64,000 nucleotides of DNA from contig NC_091054.1 of assembly GCF_963966145.1 (NCBI RefSeq), positions 19,344,001 through 19,408,000 of the forward strand, written 5' to 3'. Shown one piece after another: positions 1-12,782 of this stretch. The notes beneath the pieces are model-generated. The model did not search any database, was not told the origin of the DNA, and saw only the letters and a list, made by a program, of their open reading frames with translations. The position numbers and the translations under genes are program-made. This DNA comes from Tenebrio molitor. Lineage: Eukaryota; Arthropoda; Insecta; Coleoptera; Tenebrionidae. Each line of letters begins with the position of its first letter. Position 1 is the first letter of the stretch.

Positions 1-1580
1 TGTACCTACATCAGTACACGCTGTGTGGCATAACTAAGATAATGCAAATGAAACAGTATAAACAATTTACAATAATTGTATAAGGTGTGCTGTGGTTTCA
101 TAATTTAAGTCATAACAAAATTATTGTTTACTTCTAATTAATTCCATACGCTAAACATAAAAGCATTGGAAATGACTCATAACTTATGAGATAACAAACA
201 ACAATGCGACAGAACTGTTACTACTTCATGGAACTACTTGTGATGTACGATACTTGGTGTGCCATAAAAACTGGTAAAGAATGTTTCAGTTGAATCGATT
301 TTTTCTAAATCGAATCAAAATATTAAAATTACTTTTTAAAACAGATAATAAGTTATTAATACATACATTTTACTTTTTGAATAAGATTTGCAAAGTTTCC
401 GTAAAAGTAATGTATGTGTCGAAATCTATCTAATCTTACTTTTTTAAGATTATTGATTGCAGATCAACTACTGTGCTGTGCTAGCACCAGTAGCTTTTTG
501 TGTTTCACAAAGTCGTTGTTAAATTTTGAGTTCCATACCCAAGGCCTCTAATTCGTGTAGTAAGGCACTTCATCAGGTCCAGGAAGAGTTGAAGAATGTT
601 ATTCTGAAGTCTTGATATCTAATCTTCTTGACGCAAATGACATAGTTACCTTGGCTTTTCTCATTTGTGGAATCTTCTATTAAATTCCGATGCATATCTG
701 CAACAACTCGTTCGAAGAAGTTGACATTCGTCGCATGACAAGTCTGTTCTTCTTGATATGTCTTTGACATAGAAAAATGCAATAATGTACCTTTTTCCAG
801 ATCTCTATCAAACAACAATCATTTTTGTTCAAACGAAAGCACTTCTACAACAAAAGTAACGGTTCAACCTTTTCTTTGTTAAAATTAGTTACAATATCAC
901 AAGCTTACATTCAACAGAAAGTTTGTGCTTGGTTCGAATCTCAGGGCAATAGACTAGGATTCCGGAAATTTTTGATTATTTCAAAAAATTAATAAATCAA
1001 TATGATTTTTGTTCGTATGATTGGCCCAAATATTTTTTTAGTCACTGTTACCACGAAAATTCAAACATTGCAGATTTGATTTTTAAAATAAATGCAATAT
1101 GATGAACAAAATAATAGAAAAAGGACAGTCAATGGAAAAGAAAATTTTAGAAAACGTTCGACTTAATAAACTTGTCATTTGTCAATATTGACGTTTATAT
1201 GAAAAGAGGTGACTGAGTTTAGCATACACATCTTTGTTTGTTGTTGTCGTTTCAGCAAAACCTCTCTTCATCACGAATGTTAGCATGATTAAAGCCGCGC
1301 CATATGTTTTCAGAAGTTTTGTTGTCCATAGCCCCTACCTATTTTTTATTAATCATGACTTTTTTATGTAGCTTAAGCTTTATTGTCATTATGACTGACA
1401 TTCAAAATGTTTGTGACAGAAATTCTGTCACGTACAATAAAGATCAAATTGCCAACAGTAACGTTTTTGACATCCATGTCAAAAATTCCAGTGTGGGGTT
1501 AGAAATATATAAAACCTGTTTGACAGCTAATGTCAGTTGAATGACAACGACTAACGAAATTCCGTGGCCGTGACTGTGCC
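1..1580. other. No gene recognised
   Basis: AT-rich sequence. A minus-strand open frame of 81 codons (573-818) reads somewhat protein-like (NFFERVVADMHRNLIEDSTN), but I recognise no family, and it may be a transposon scrap. A GGTTCGAATC stretch at 931-940 resembles a tRNA B box without the rest of a tRNA. Confidence 0.5.
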
Positions 1581-1800
1581 TATAGGTGTTAGATTTTCTC
1601 ATGGGCTATGAGTCATAAGTATCTGGGCAAACGACGAAAACGTCTCAAGTATAGGCGCTACAAACCGACCGGAAAACATCGTCATTCCTTACGTTAGTGT
1701 CGTCTACTTGCATGTCAAGTTGTCGACGTTTTCAGTTTTCACTTACAGATTTTTCAGATATTTCCAAGGTCACAGCCCATGAGAGAATCCAATACCTCTA
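1581..1800. mobile_element. Short TIR element (MITE), family B copy 1
   Basis: The ends are inverted repeats of about 28 bp: GATTTTCTCATGGGCTATG near the left, and CCCATGAGAGAATCCAATAC near the right. The element is non-coding. An inverted relative at 58806-59069 shares both the ends and the interior (for example ACAAACCGACCGGAAAACAT), which confirms it as a dispersed repeat. Confidence 0.75.
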
Positions 1801-2669
1801 TGTGGTCTTAAAAAAGGCAAGACCCACCCACTTGATTTTTTATTTTAGTAAAGAATAATCAATTCTCATCTCTTCAAAAAATATTAGATACAATTTTCTT
1901 GCCTAAACGTAAAATTTACTTCATTTAACAAAATTTAAGTAGATAATTGTGTAAGGAGTAAACATTGTGTGTCAACTGTACATTTAAAAATTAACCATCA
2001 CGATTAGCGTTGAAACTTTATTTTCCCACTAATTACCAATTTGATTTGTTGATTTGACCACAATACTGTAACAGTTCATCTTGAGTCAACTCATTTAGTC
2101 GAGTAAAAAATGGATCTGACAACGTTCACGATTGTATTAACGCTTGATTAAAGCAACATATAAATAAACTAATAAATACCAATTACGATTCATTTTTCAG
2201 TCATCAATCATTACCTCAACTTAAAAACGTGTCAATTCTCAATAAATCGTTGAATGATCGGATCAATTTTATAATTGTTAACGCGATTAAGTTTTTCATC
2301 ATAATAAACAATTGAAATTGTTAATTGTTGATAAAAATAAACAGCGTAACAAAGAATCGATTCTTTATGTGCACACATTTATGTATCTACATATTTAATT
2401 TTTTTAACTTATTTATCAAATCGACTATATGATATTGGTATGTACTTCTCCATCGACACAATTTTAGAAGTTTGAACATATACATAATTGTACATATTTA
2501 AAATTCTGTAAATACATACATACATATTTCAAAATTGTTTTCGCTCTTACCTCTTATTCACAGTTCAGATCTTTCATCTACATATGTATTTTCTTTCGTG
2601 AGTCTCTTCAAAAACTTAAAATGTCAATATGAGAAATCAAAAATTAGTATATAGGTACTCGTAGATGTA

Positions 2670-2896
2670 TCGGATGTTCATTAAAATTTCTGGTCAAAGT
2701 TGGCGTTGAAAAGTCGATTGTGAACACACCACTCGTCAGGCGTCAGGCTCAGGCTGTTATCAACTTGCAAATTAAAAACACAAACACCGCAAAAAGTGAG
2801 GATAGATTTAAACAGCTTTATCAGAGTTGTATCCGTGGTGCGCTCACAATCGACTCTTCAACGCCAACTTTGACTGGACATTTTAATGAACACAGA
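2670..2896. mobile_element. Palindromic MITE, family A copy 1
   Basis: Flanked by TA on both sides (2668-2669, 2897-2898), as in Tc1/mariner-type insertion. The long terminal inverted repeats include AGTTGGCGTTGAAAAGTCGA at the left and ACTCTTCAACGCCAACTTTG at the right. The middle holds CACTCGTCAG and GTGCGCTCACAATCGA segments shared with the other copies. The 68-codon ORF inside is an accident of the repeat. Confidence 0.85.
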
Positions 2897-2898
2897 TA

Positions 2899-5800
2899 CA
2901 TCAATTTAGCGAATAATCGAATATAACAACAAACTCATTTATACCAATTGGAATCTTCTGGGACACGTTTAACGTGGATTTGGTTTGCGTAGATTAAATT
3001 TTTAATTAATCATCTTAATCCACTAAAAATTGACCAATTGAGATCAGTAAAAATTGATGAGTGTACTTTTCTGGTTTCTGGAGGTTTAAAAATCGTAAGC
3101 ATTCCACTCGTTGAACAATAATAGAATTGCATTAATTCAAGTAACTTAATTTCCTTGATGTGAACGAGCAAAATACAACACAGACGGGTAACGTGTCGCC
3201 GGACTAAAATTAATTCGAAAAGTTTGTTGGCGTATTCAAACAACTTTGATTTCAGTCAGTTTGTGTTGAATAAAATGTACGATAAATCTGAACCGAATTA
3301 TGTAAGTCTAGGTAATCAAATAATATCCTGGCGTTCAAATAGGAAACTTGCAAAAACAAACACAAATTGATAAGAAACCAAACAGAATGTTTTTTATCGA
3401 CGAAACTTACTCAATAAATTTCTCTTTAATCTTCTCCTGCATTTCGAACGGTTTATTTATTTATACGTCTCGGTTTAAAAATATCTATCTCATCCCAATT
3501 GTAGACTTTCCTATTACATAACACCTACCTCAACCCTGCGCTGTTCCACGTTCCACACTTCTTCACGCTGCCCGTTTCGCTGCACTCCTCCTCTCTCCTT
3601 CTGGCCTATCTTCGCCTTCGCCACCTCTCTCGCTCTGATCGCCGTTGTTTACAACCAGTTTTAAATCCTACATAATTTTATTGGGCGTCTTTCTTACACA
3701 CGAACCGTGTTGCCTGCGTTCTCAGCAGCACCTCTCTCTTCTCAGTGCCTGCTTCGTGATATTTCCGTTTCGTTTTATCACATCCAGTGGATGCAGTTCC
3801 TCCCACGTAGACGTCCGTCTCTTTCTTCTGTTACAGCGTGGGGATTGCCGCTTTATTGCTAGCTTTAGTGCGATCGCTCCGGGTTTTACGGACGCGCTGT
3901 TGGAACACTGCAAATGATTAGGTCTGCATAAAGTTTCTTTTATTTAGTTGTCCTGCCGTCGAGCTTTCTTGGAGGGAAAACACGGACTTGGGAATAAGTC
4001 AAATAATTCGCTTTCAATTTGGAAAGACACATTCGTCGAGACTCTCGACTGATAGCTTAAGCAGGAGAAACGAGAAATGTTCGTGATAAAGCTATAAAAT
4101 CATTTCTGAGATCCTGTTTACCATTTCTCGGAATTTCTCCATTCGCCCTCCCAGAACTTCCAGCTTTTTTAATGCAAAAGCCATTCGAGTAGTTTAGATG
4201 TTTCCTTTCATAAAAACTGTAAACATTGAGTAAGTATTTTCTTATCAAAAAGAATAATGGTTTGTCATTTATAATAACTGATGTGCCAAAGATTAATAAA
4301 ATCCAGACAAATCTTTTAATTTTTGAAATATGTATCATCTTAGAGCCACATATAGCTGTAGTAATACTTTGTAGTTCCTGGCTGATGTTTCCCCCACTGC
4401 GTACCATTAATTAAGCAAAGCAGAACCTTTCCATTTCACTGATCAATTAATTAGTTAGACACCTGTTAGGGCAAGCAAATTTCATGACTTACACCCATTT
4501 TAAGCTGCACAAAACAAATGTAAGAGTACCTGCGTCCTCGGCTTTCTTGTTCATCATCATGTTTTTCTGTTAGGCCGCACCCAGTAGTCCTAATGATCGC
4601 ACCACGACGAAACTGGAACATAAATTAGCGTAGGATTACAAATGAGTACTCAGTAAACTGTTTTACATACAACAGAAGACTTCATTGTTAAAACATTTGC
4701 AACCAATCAATAAAAATTGCATTCCTGAGTCCAAGAGATCATGACCTCCTCTCATACATTTATCGGAGACACGTCTGTGCAACAATCCAACGTCATTTTT
4801 TTTGCACCAGGTGCGGTGCCATAAGTGACTTATTTGTAAAATGACGATTATCTAGTGCAACGAGCGTTCAAAAAAATGTTGTCTTCTTACACTTCAAAAA
4901 CTTACGTCATCTTTTTCATCGGTACGTTTCGACATTTCCTTCAGATACATAACTTCACTTGATTCAACCTCCATCTATTGTGATAAAAGACAATTGAAGT
5001 TTTCTACTACCCTTCGTCCTACACTAAAAATGTCACAATTGATGAGGCTAGGGTATACGTTATGTTTATTTAGTGATAATTTTGTATTATTTAGCTTAAG
5101 CGAAAAGTCATTGACTGATACATAAATAACACCTATTTTCGCTATAAAAGAATGTGCTTCCGTTAGCACTCACCGTTTCTTCTGAAATGCACATGTATCG
5201 AATAAATGGATTGTAAAATGGACCTACCCTGAAGTTTCGCACTATAACAGTAATCTCGCCATAATAACATTACAACTCCTGCAATTTCAGAAAATCATTA
5301 ACCAAAGAAATGTTACGTACACAAACACGACCATAAAATTTTACTAACATCAGTAATTATTGTTATTAGTGGACCAACCTACAGCTCATTACAGTTATTA
5401 CGCTGATGCCTGGGTTCTCAATCTGTAGACGCATTCTGATGAACAACTCTTCCGTAAATTTTAGTTTTTTCACGGGAGAATCCACGGCGTTGGAAGAATC
5501 GAACGAGAGACGGAAATTGATGGATTGTTTGAAAAGTGAGGGATCGGGGCGAATTTAAAAAATAATAAAAGAAAAGTATAACGTGATGTGGGAGGTAGTT
5601 GCTTTCCAGGGAGCTTATGCAAGAACGCTCTTTCGACTTGAATACTAAACGTTCACAAATCATATTTATTTTATTTTTAAAAACGATCTGTGCTTACCAC
5701 GTGACAAAATTATCTGATCTTGGTTTAAACAAATAGTTTTCTGTTTAATCAAGGTTAACGGAACGGTACGTAAGAGTTGTGAAATGTTTTCCTATTGGTT

Positions 5801-6449
5801 TTAATAAAGAAGTTTAGTTTTTTCGTACAATACTTCTTCCACTGGGCACATAAAAATTAAATAAAACATTTATTGACTGAACTCCAAATCTTAAAGTTGT
5901 GATAGAAACATCCCCCTCATTTATGAAACAATTAAAGTTGTTAATAATAACTGGAACAGCCAGAAATTAATATTGAGGCTTCTCATGCATGACTTAAGAA
6001 ATCAAATATTCACCCTGAGACGGAGGGTTTTATATTTGCAATACAAGATCGTGTTATAAATACAAGAAATTATAAAAAACACATATGCGGTTTGCAATCG
6101 ATCATTGATAAATGTAGGATTTGCGGAATTGAAGGGGAAACAATCATTTCTTCTTGCACCGTTTTGGCTCAAAGCGAATATAAGAAACGTCATGCTATAT
6201 TCGTTAAAATTATACACATGCATTTAGCTGTTAAATTCAATTTATTAAAGAATACACAACCACATTATAGTTATACACCAGAAAGTTGTTTGGAAAATGA
6301 TATGTAATTACAAATTATATTTTGATCGAACAGTTTTAACTGACATTCATATTAAGCATATGTAACAGACCAGACATTATCATTTTAAACAAACAAGCAA
6401 AACAAAAGCAAGCACATCTTTTAGATATAGCTGTTCCAAATTCATATAA
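2899..6449. other. No gene recognised apart from the GC island at 3520-3920
   Basis: Only short frames on both strands, the longest 116 codons at 4057-4407 (-), without family resemblance. No TIR pair was found. Confidence 0.5.
3520..3920. other. GC- and pyrimidine-rich island, possible minus-strand promoter/5' exon
   Basis: The island stands out from AT-rich flanks by many CpGs and CT-rich (GAGA on the minus strand) runs. On the minus strand a GAGGTAGGTGT stretch near 3525 resembles a splice donor, which would fit a 5' untranslated exon. No protein family is recognised in any frame. Confidence 0.25.
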
Positions 6450-6451
6450 TA

Positions 6452-7511
6452 CATTGTGATTCATCTTTTACCGCCGGTGGCAAAATGACCCTTAAGGATT
6501 AAGAAAACTGTATGAAAATTACAGATTTGATTTGCCGAAAAATTTACTTTCGCCGATGTAATTTATTTCAAAAATAGTAGTTTATTTGACGAGTTTGTGT
6601 GTAAATTGGGCCTTTTTTGGCACGCGTGGGCCATTTTAAAACGCGAGTGAAACGAGTGTTTTAAAGGCCCACGAGTGCCAAAAAAGGCCCAATTTACACA
6701 CGAACGAGTTGAATACAACGTTTTTTTGTTCGACGAGCCCCTTAAAGGCTCCAAATCGCTAATAAACCTTTAAAATTAGCTTGACGTTTCGTTTTGACAA
6801 GTTGTGACATTTATCAAAATCCGTTCACATAGGAGAAAATTCTCAAATTCTGACAGTGTCGAACAAAAAAAGTTTTTTTTTATGAGCAGATGTTTATAAA
6901 AAACTCTTTTTTTCATGTTTAAATTTTTGCATCAGAATGGGCTAATGGCGTATAAAATCAATATCTGCAATCCGTTTCGAAAAATGTTTGATGGTTTTTG
7001 AATTAAATCGATTTTAATGGAAAAATTGCTTTTATTGGTAGGTACTCGTTGACTTTTAGTGTTGTAAATTTTCTATAACAATGACTACCCTGTAAAACTT
7101 AGGTGAATTTGTTCGATTTTACGAATAGAGTTGTAAAGGACCCACGGCGGTGGCAATAAAGATCCCCAATAGATCTTATTGTTAAGATATTGGGACATTA
7201 TGTCGTAAATCATGAAGCAAATACAAATTTGAATATCAAAATGCGTTTATTTCAATAATACCATTATGCTAAAATTAATTTAACATGGAAAAATTGTGTG
7301 AAAATACCTGAGTGTGCATATGTCACAAGGTTGAATAAATTAAACAACTAATAATTGAGAAAATGCTAAAATTTGACCTAATTAACTTATAAATTTCATT
7401 TTTCGATATTATGTGCCTTATGAATAATAAATTAGGTCTGCAAAATATGAAAACCAAATTATAATTTTTAAGGTCAATTTTACCACCGGCGGTAAAAGAT
7501 GAATCACCCTG
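6452..7511. mobile_element. Non-autonomous TIR element, about 1.06 kb, TA target duplication
   Basis: The left end (6452-6493) and right end (7471-7511) are inverted repeats of about 40 bp sharing GATTCATCTTTTACCGCCGG. TA flanks both ends (6450-6451, 7512-7513), and the right end reads CACCCTG, a common mariner-type terminus. No transposase is recognised inside. The interior holds the large hairpin at 6588-6712, possibly a nested element. Confidence 0.8.
6588..6712. repeat. Long near-perfect hairpin with GAGTGAAACGAGTG centre
   Basis: The two arms of about 58 bases share TAAATTGGGCCTTTTTTGGC and GTGGGCC, and fold around AAACGCGAGTGAAACGAGTG. A second, weaker inverted pair (GTTTTTTTGTTCGAC at about 6720 and GTCGAACAAAAAAAG at about 6857) lies just downstream. 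The structure is direct; its origin as a nested foldback is inference. Confidence 0.8.
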
Positions 7512-7730
7512 TATAACAGACATATAACACAAAAATTAATAAATATTTAGAGCTCTCCGTTGCTATGAGAAATCTTTGGTGTTTAGAAAAAATTTCGATT
7601 TTACCACTTATAATTTCAGCAACGGGAATAGTACCGCAATCTCTTTTTAAAAATTTAAAAATTTTGGATTTAGGTAACACACTGGGAGTTGAAATTCAAA
7701 AAGGTATATTATTATACATACTCATGTCAT

Positions 7731-7906
7731 ATCGTGAGGAAGTTCCTTAAGATTGACACAGAACATACTAAAACACAACAAAGTCAAAATGTGGAGGCGA
7801 GACGCCGGTAATTATGTTGATTAGCACTGCACTATTACTTGATAGTAATATCCGTAATAGTGTATGTACTCCGGCAAAATTGCCGTGCCGCCGGGTGGTG
7901 GAGGGT
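7731..7906. repeat. Dispersed repeat C, copy 1
   Basis: About 175 bp that recurs inverted at 59651-59823 with high identity, including ACTCCGGCAAAATTGCCGTG and the CCGCCGGGTGGTGGAGGG edge. On the minus strand a proline/tyrosine-rich frame (GGTAILPEYIHYYGYYYQ) is open in both copies, but no known protein is recognised. Probably a transposon fragment. Confidence 0.7.
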
Positions 7907-8450
7907 TCAGAAAATTTAAAACTAGTAAAGTATATAACTCATGTAAATTTTTTTATAATATTTTCCTTCTTTCTTTCAAATAATGTTTCTAATCATTTTT
8001 ACCTACTTTAGGTACAACATTCATCCTTTTATTGTTTTTTTGTTATTGTTATCTATTCTCAGAAACTGAAAATGTAAATTTTGTTTAATTTTTAGAACTT
8101 ATTTAAACATTTTCAAAAACTAAACCGTTATCGTTTTTGTTTCAAATTTGTTGTTGGCTTCGAATTCTTATTCTGATTCGTTTTTTATTAGTTTTGAAAC
8201 AAGAAGTCGTCAAGTTTATAACATTTTTTCGTAAAAAAATCAAACAGAAAAAGAAAAAACGTTTCATTAACAAACTCTGCTACTTGTTAAAATTAACACA
8301 TTTTAGATACATCTGTACCTATATTCCGGAAGAAATGGACACCTGGTAATCCATCTCACAGCAACAACACCTACATATAAATCCAGTAGTGAACAAGCAA
8401 TTTGTCTACGGAAAGAGGAAAAAGAAGAAGAATATTGTTGTATGAATATA

Positions 8451-8490
8451 CAGGTGTCCTAAAATTACCGTAGGAACTCGTAGTGGCCAA
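8451..8490. repeat. Orphan transposon terminus (CAGGTGTCCTAAAATTACCG)
   Basis: The sequence follows a TA (8449-8450) and resembles mariner-type termini of the CAGGGTGTCCCAAAATT kind. I could not find the inverted partner downstream, so the element is probably truncated. Confidence 0.4.
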
Positions 8491-9127
8491 TTCTTTACGA
8501 GAATCTTTACAATAATTCATTCATGCTGTTTTTTTTAATCATAAAAAATACATTTGGTTTTATTTCGAAAGCATCTAAATAAAAAGAAATTTGAAAGAAG
8601 TGTTTACCGTACTTGTAACTCAAATCTTTCGTGACTAGTTTGTAGAAAATCTTGTTTCTGAACTAAAACTATTGTTTTGTTTTAAATAAATAATAGTATA
8701 GTAGATTATATCATTAAGAGTAGAAGTGAGTCTTTTTGTTGTAAGCCCATTTGTATTGTTTACAAATTTGATTACTTGATTTTTGATTTTCAATTTTTTT
8801 CATTTAAAATACATTTTTTGTCTTTTATTTTAATGTAAGAATATTCAGAAGAAGATTCTTTATAAGAACGAATAAAAAAATATATAGAGTGTAATTTGAA
8901 AAAAAGAAGTTGGCTATCGTCTGTCAAAAAATAGATGTGGAAAAAAATATCGAATAGGATAATAATGAAGTGTTTTTCGAACTATTTCATTTGATGTGTC
9001 ATTTATTCAAATCGGATAAAAAATAAGCAGGATACAGCATCAAAGGTTTTTCGTCAGTCACCCTATATACTATACATATTTTATTTGCAAGCAGATCACA
9101 AAAAAAATTGGACATTAACTCATTAAT

Positions 9128-10180
9128 TTTTTTGTGTGCAACCGTACGCGAAATGAGCACTTCGCGTGCGTACAACAGGGCGCGAAATTGAATTTCGCAG
9201 CCGTTGCCTTGACGACGGCCGTAAAAGTAAGTCATTTTTATATTTATTTATTATCACTATTACAAACTATGTATCTATCTGCATATTTCCGCTGTAATCT
9301 TACAAAATCTAGATTGGTGACAGTTAAAGTTTGATTTTGTGTCACGGCCACTATTAGCAGGTACAGAATTTTCATCCGGTTTGAAATTTCCGCCCATTTC
9401 AAATGAGACAGCCGCATGAGAAGGAGTCGATAAGAAAGATCCCCATTATCGATCTATCATCTATATAAAACACACATATGTGAATTAGGTTACTTTTAGT
9501 TAATTTTTCACCGATCAAAAAGAGAAATATCTCGTAACATTTCCTGAATGTCATCAACAGACATTTTGGTTTATTTGTGTCTTCGCACGGCTCTTGATAT
9601 TTCCACGATTAAAATAACCTAAAAAGGAGCAGATGATACAACCTAGCATAACAAAACCTAACATTTACCTTCCACAATAAATAAATTCCAATAAATAGGT
9701 AAGCCAGTAAGTACAACATTATTCGACACGGTTTTCACATTCTTCTTGTTACATCAGTCTCAAAGTCACTGTAACATTTTTCATATTGCCGTTTCGATTT
9801 TTCAGGTTTCAAATGCGACACTGCACAATTTATAATATTTTTTTAACTCTGGATGAGTACACGGAACTGAAACATCGTAATTTTCTTCAGACATTTTTGC
9901 AATTTTTCTCAAAGTGAATTGTTTTATTTATGTCGTTCCCATAACGACATGGCGACATGTAGGCCGACTTTATTTTTGTTGACAGTGAAGGAAATTTTAC
10001 TTATTCATTTTATAATTACAAAATTTCGGGTTGCACACAAAATGTTGTGTACACGTTGGCTACGAAATCCTTTGACGATCTCGAGATTGCTTGCCTCGGC
10101 CGCAAAGCGGCCTTGGCGACAATTTTTCTCTCGGTTCGTCAAAGTACGATTTCGCATCCTTGATATACAAATAATTATTT
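9128..10180. repeat. Dispersed repeat D, copy 1, with about 0.5 kb extra sequence
   Basis: The two ends of this block match 51001-51502 in inverted orientation: GCAACCGTACGCGAA at the left, AAATCCTTTGAC plus CTCGAGATTG and CTTGATATACAAATAA at the right. Between about 9225 and 9770 it has sequence absent from the other copy, so either this copy holds an insertion or the other a deletion. An inverted TTGTGTGCAACC / GGTTGCACACAA pair lies at about 9131 and 10029. Short ORFs inside are similar in both copies, but no protein family is recognised. Confidence 0.7.
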
Positions 10181-10189
10181 TGTTGCAGT

Positions 10190-10446
10190 TACAGTAAAAT
10201 GACAATTTTCAAACTTACAATTGTCAAATTTTATGGCATCAGCAATTTTATTGGTACTTGAAGGTTGAATAATATGTATTAGTAAAAGAAATCCTTCAAA
10301 TGACCTTACATTTGACTCGGTTGAGCCGTCTATGGACATTTCAAGTCCTTGGATTTGAAGCATTTCAAGTCTGGTTACATAAAAAAGCCACTTCAACCAT
10401 TTCTATAGATACACAAAGACGCGATTTTCGACCGCTTGTAGATAAA
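10190..10446 (+). repeat. Dispersed repeat E, copy 1
   Basis: Contains the family hallmark TTACATTTGACTCGGTTGAG, then AAAAAAGCCACTTCAAC and GCGATTTTCGACCGCTTG. These blocks recur in order at 42275-42507 and, inverted, at 25119-25530. It is non-coding and the class is unknown. Confidence 0.7.
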
Positions 10447-12093
10447 ACTATTTGATCAACTTAAAAATTGGCTGATTCGTCTGTTGTTGGATAAAGTCTC
10501 AGGATACAGTATAGGTTAAAACTGTTCAGAACAATGAAATGAAGTAAAAATAAAAGCTTTATTAGTTTTGATAATTTTGAAGAGGATGACATTTAACAAA
10601 GTAACATGTCACAATCCTTAAAAATGAAGAATTATAGTGATATATTTGAAGTGAATAGAGGCATTTGATGGAAGATGACGACAGAGATGCAACAGAAGAA
10701 AAGGAGTTAATAAGACAAAATATTTGCCGTGAACCGTGAACCAACCGACATTTTACAAGGGTGTGATCACCAGTTTGATGGGTCTGCACAAATAATAATC
10801 GTTTATTGTAGTTTATTGTGCAGAAGTGGAATTGGATTAGTTAAAGGTTCATAAAGAAACGTAAGAAACGTAGATGAAAAAAACAGAATTCTCAGAAACT
10901 TTAGGTAAAGTTGTTGCAAAATCCAGCGCTGAGAAGGAACATTTATCACGAAGAGAACAACATTTTTTTCTTTATGTGTTATTTCCAATACTAAATATTA
11001 ATTTCTAGTTATTGCGCAATAAATTGTAGTGGTATGTAATTTAATGGACAATAAAATAAAAATATGTTTCGCCCAGTGAATTGGAGAAAAATCGAACGAT
11101 TTTTTTTATGGCTCTAGGTACGAACAATCTGATAAAAAAAATCATTTATTGTGTTTTTACGTTTGTTCTTTTGAAGCGACTAAAACAACGAAAATAATAA
11201 AATAACATTTAAAATTTAGAATACAAAGTTACAGACTCAATTTCTAACGAGGTATCGAATTCTGCTGCGCTTCATGGACGAACACGCAATTCGCGTGAAC
11301 GAAAGTTTTGTCTTCCTCTCTCGTACTGTAAACAACTATTGTCAATTTCTAAAATATCTAAACGATGTTTGACTAATCTTTCAGTCTAAAAACCAGTAAC
11401 GTTTTACCCTACGTTATTATTTTGCTAAAATATATTTCCCATATTATTAAATAGTTCCTTAGTTAGTAGCTACTGAATGGAGTGTCTGGCTAATTGTGGT
11501 TGCGTTCAGTTGTGGCGAAATGTCAAAGTGAGTCAAAAAAATCAAGTTACATTATAATGTTAAAGCTGATTTTTAGTTTTTTAATTAACGATAGTGTAAA
11601 GTATCAGCGCCAGGCAAACTGCTATTGGTCTAGGGCTAGGGTGATGTCAGACTGGTATAAAGTCGTCCACGTGTCTGAAATAGCTATTTGTGCAATAAGT
11701 TAGGAAATGTAATTTTTTTCCGTATTAGGCATATATGCCGTGTACGGAAAATTGGATGTCGTACGTATTGCGCACATGATTTTTTCTCCTGGAGTTTGAA
11801 AAATAAAATAAACTTGGATATTTTCAATTGTAATTATAATATTATAATATTAATTATAATATTAATTATAATATTATAATATTATAATTATAATATTATA
11901 ATTATAATATTACGAGTATTTATAAATTAAAAAGTTGATTCAAAATTGTTCTGTTTTCGTTACTATAGAGAAACAATTTTGATTATAAAAAAAAACAAAG
12001 TTTGTGAAGGCGTTTAAGGTGTTCGCTCGAGTAAATTTACGAAAATTCTATTAAAATGTATGCTATAGTGAATCGTTTGATATTGAAGAATAT
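10447..12093. other. No gene recognised
   Basis: AT-rich, with only short frames. The sole structure seen is the AT-only tract at 11830-11912. Confidence 0.5.
11830..11912. repeat. AT-only simple repeat (TAATAT/TAATTA units)
   Basis: About 80 bases made only of A and T in variants of TATAATATTATAAT. This is a typical low-complexity tract and can fold on itself. No functional claim is made. Confidence 0.9.
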
Positions 12094-12300
12094 GCAACAC
12101 AGGCCGAATACCTGAAAAGTAACCGCGCACGAATATTGAACAACGTTTTTCGTGTTAGTTTAAGGAAGTCTTAAAAAAAACATTTATTAATTATAAATTT
12201 TGAGGTTATCTTTGACAGATTTCAAGTTACGTATCTCAGGAAACGATCAAAATTGAACTTTTAGTGTTGAAATATTATTTCCGCACTTGTTAGGAAATAT
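12094..12300 (+). repeat. Dispersed repeat F, copy 1
   Basis: Matches 53363-53595 in the same orientation: CAGGCCGAATACCTGAAAA, GCGCACGAATATTGAA and AATTTTGAGGTTATCTTTGA. It is non-coding, and the class cannot be assigned. Confidence 0.7.
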
Positions 12301-12782
12301 TCTTCTTTTACTAACTTAAATTAGTATTCAAATACATATGTTAGTTTTCCAAACTCTAGTAGAAAAATATGTTTTCCGTTAAACTTTAGGTAATTAAAAT
12401 TTTACAACGTATCGTTTTTGATTTTTGAACACCTTTTTCCACAGCACTATCACAATCGCATTTCTTGTAACAAAATGTTGTGCAAATATGTATATTATAA
12501 TAGATGAAATTAAACGAGACGGTGGAGCCAATTGGGGGCTGGATGGGTAAGAAATACAAAAAAAAATGCAAAGAAGGTCAAATCAGGTGAGGTCAGATCA
12601 AGTCTGTCTATCCTAGCTCTACATGTTCCTCGAGTAAAAGAAGGTAAAATTTTCGTGAAAAAGGTTTGTAGTAAGTAGAATAGACATGGCCCGAGGTTGG
12701 TGGCGTTAAGAACCTGGCATTGATAACAGAAGATCAGCATGGCCCGCGTACAATGATAAGATAAGATCAGCATAAAAATTTC

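Noticed and set aside
573..818. 81-codon minus-strand frame as an exon
   Set aside because: It looks mildly protein-like, but no family, start context or splice signals support it; noted only as a possible transposon scrap.
931..940. GGTTCGAATC as a tRNA B box
   Set aside because: No A box, acceptor stem or anticodon arm can be built around it.
11830..11912. AT-only tract as a replication origin or matrix-attachment site
   Set aside because: Simple-sequence composition alone does not support a function.
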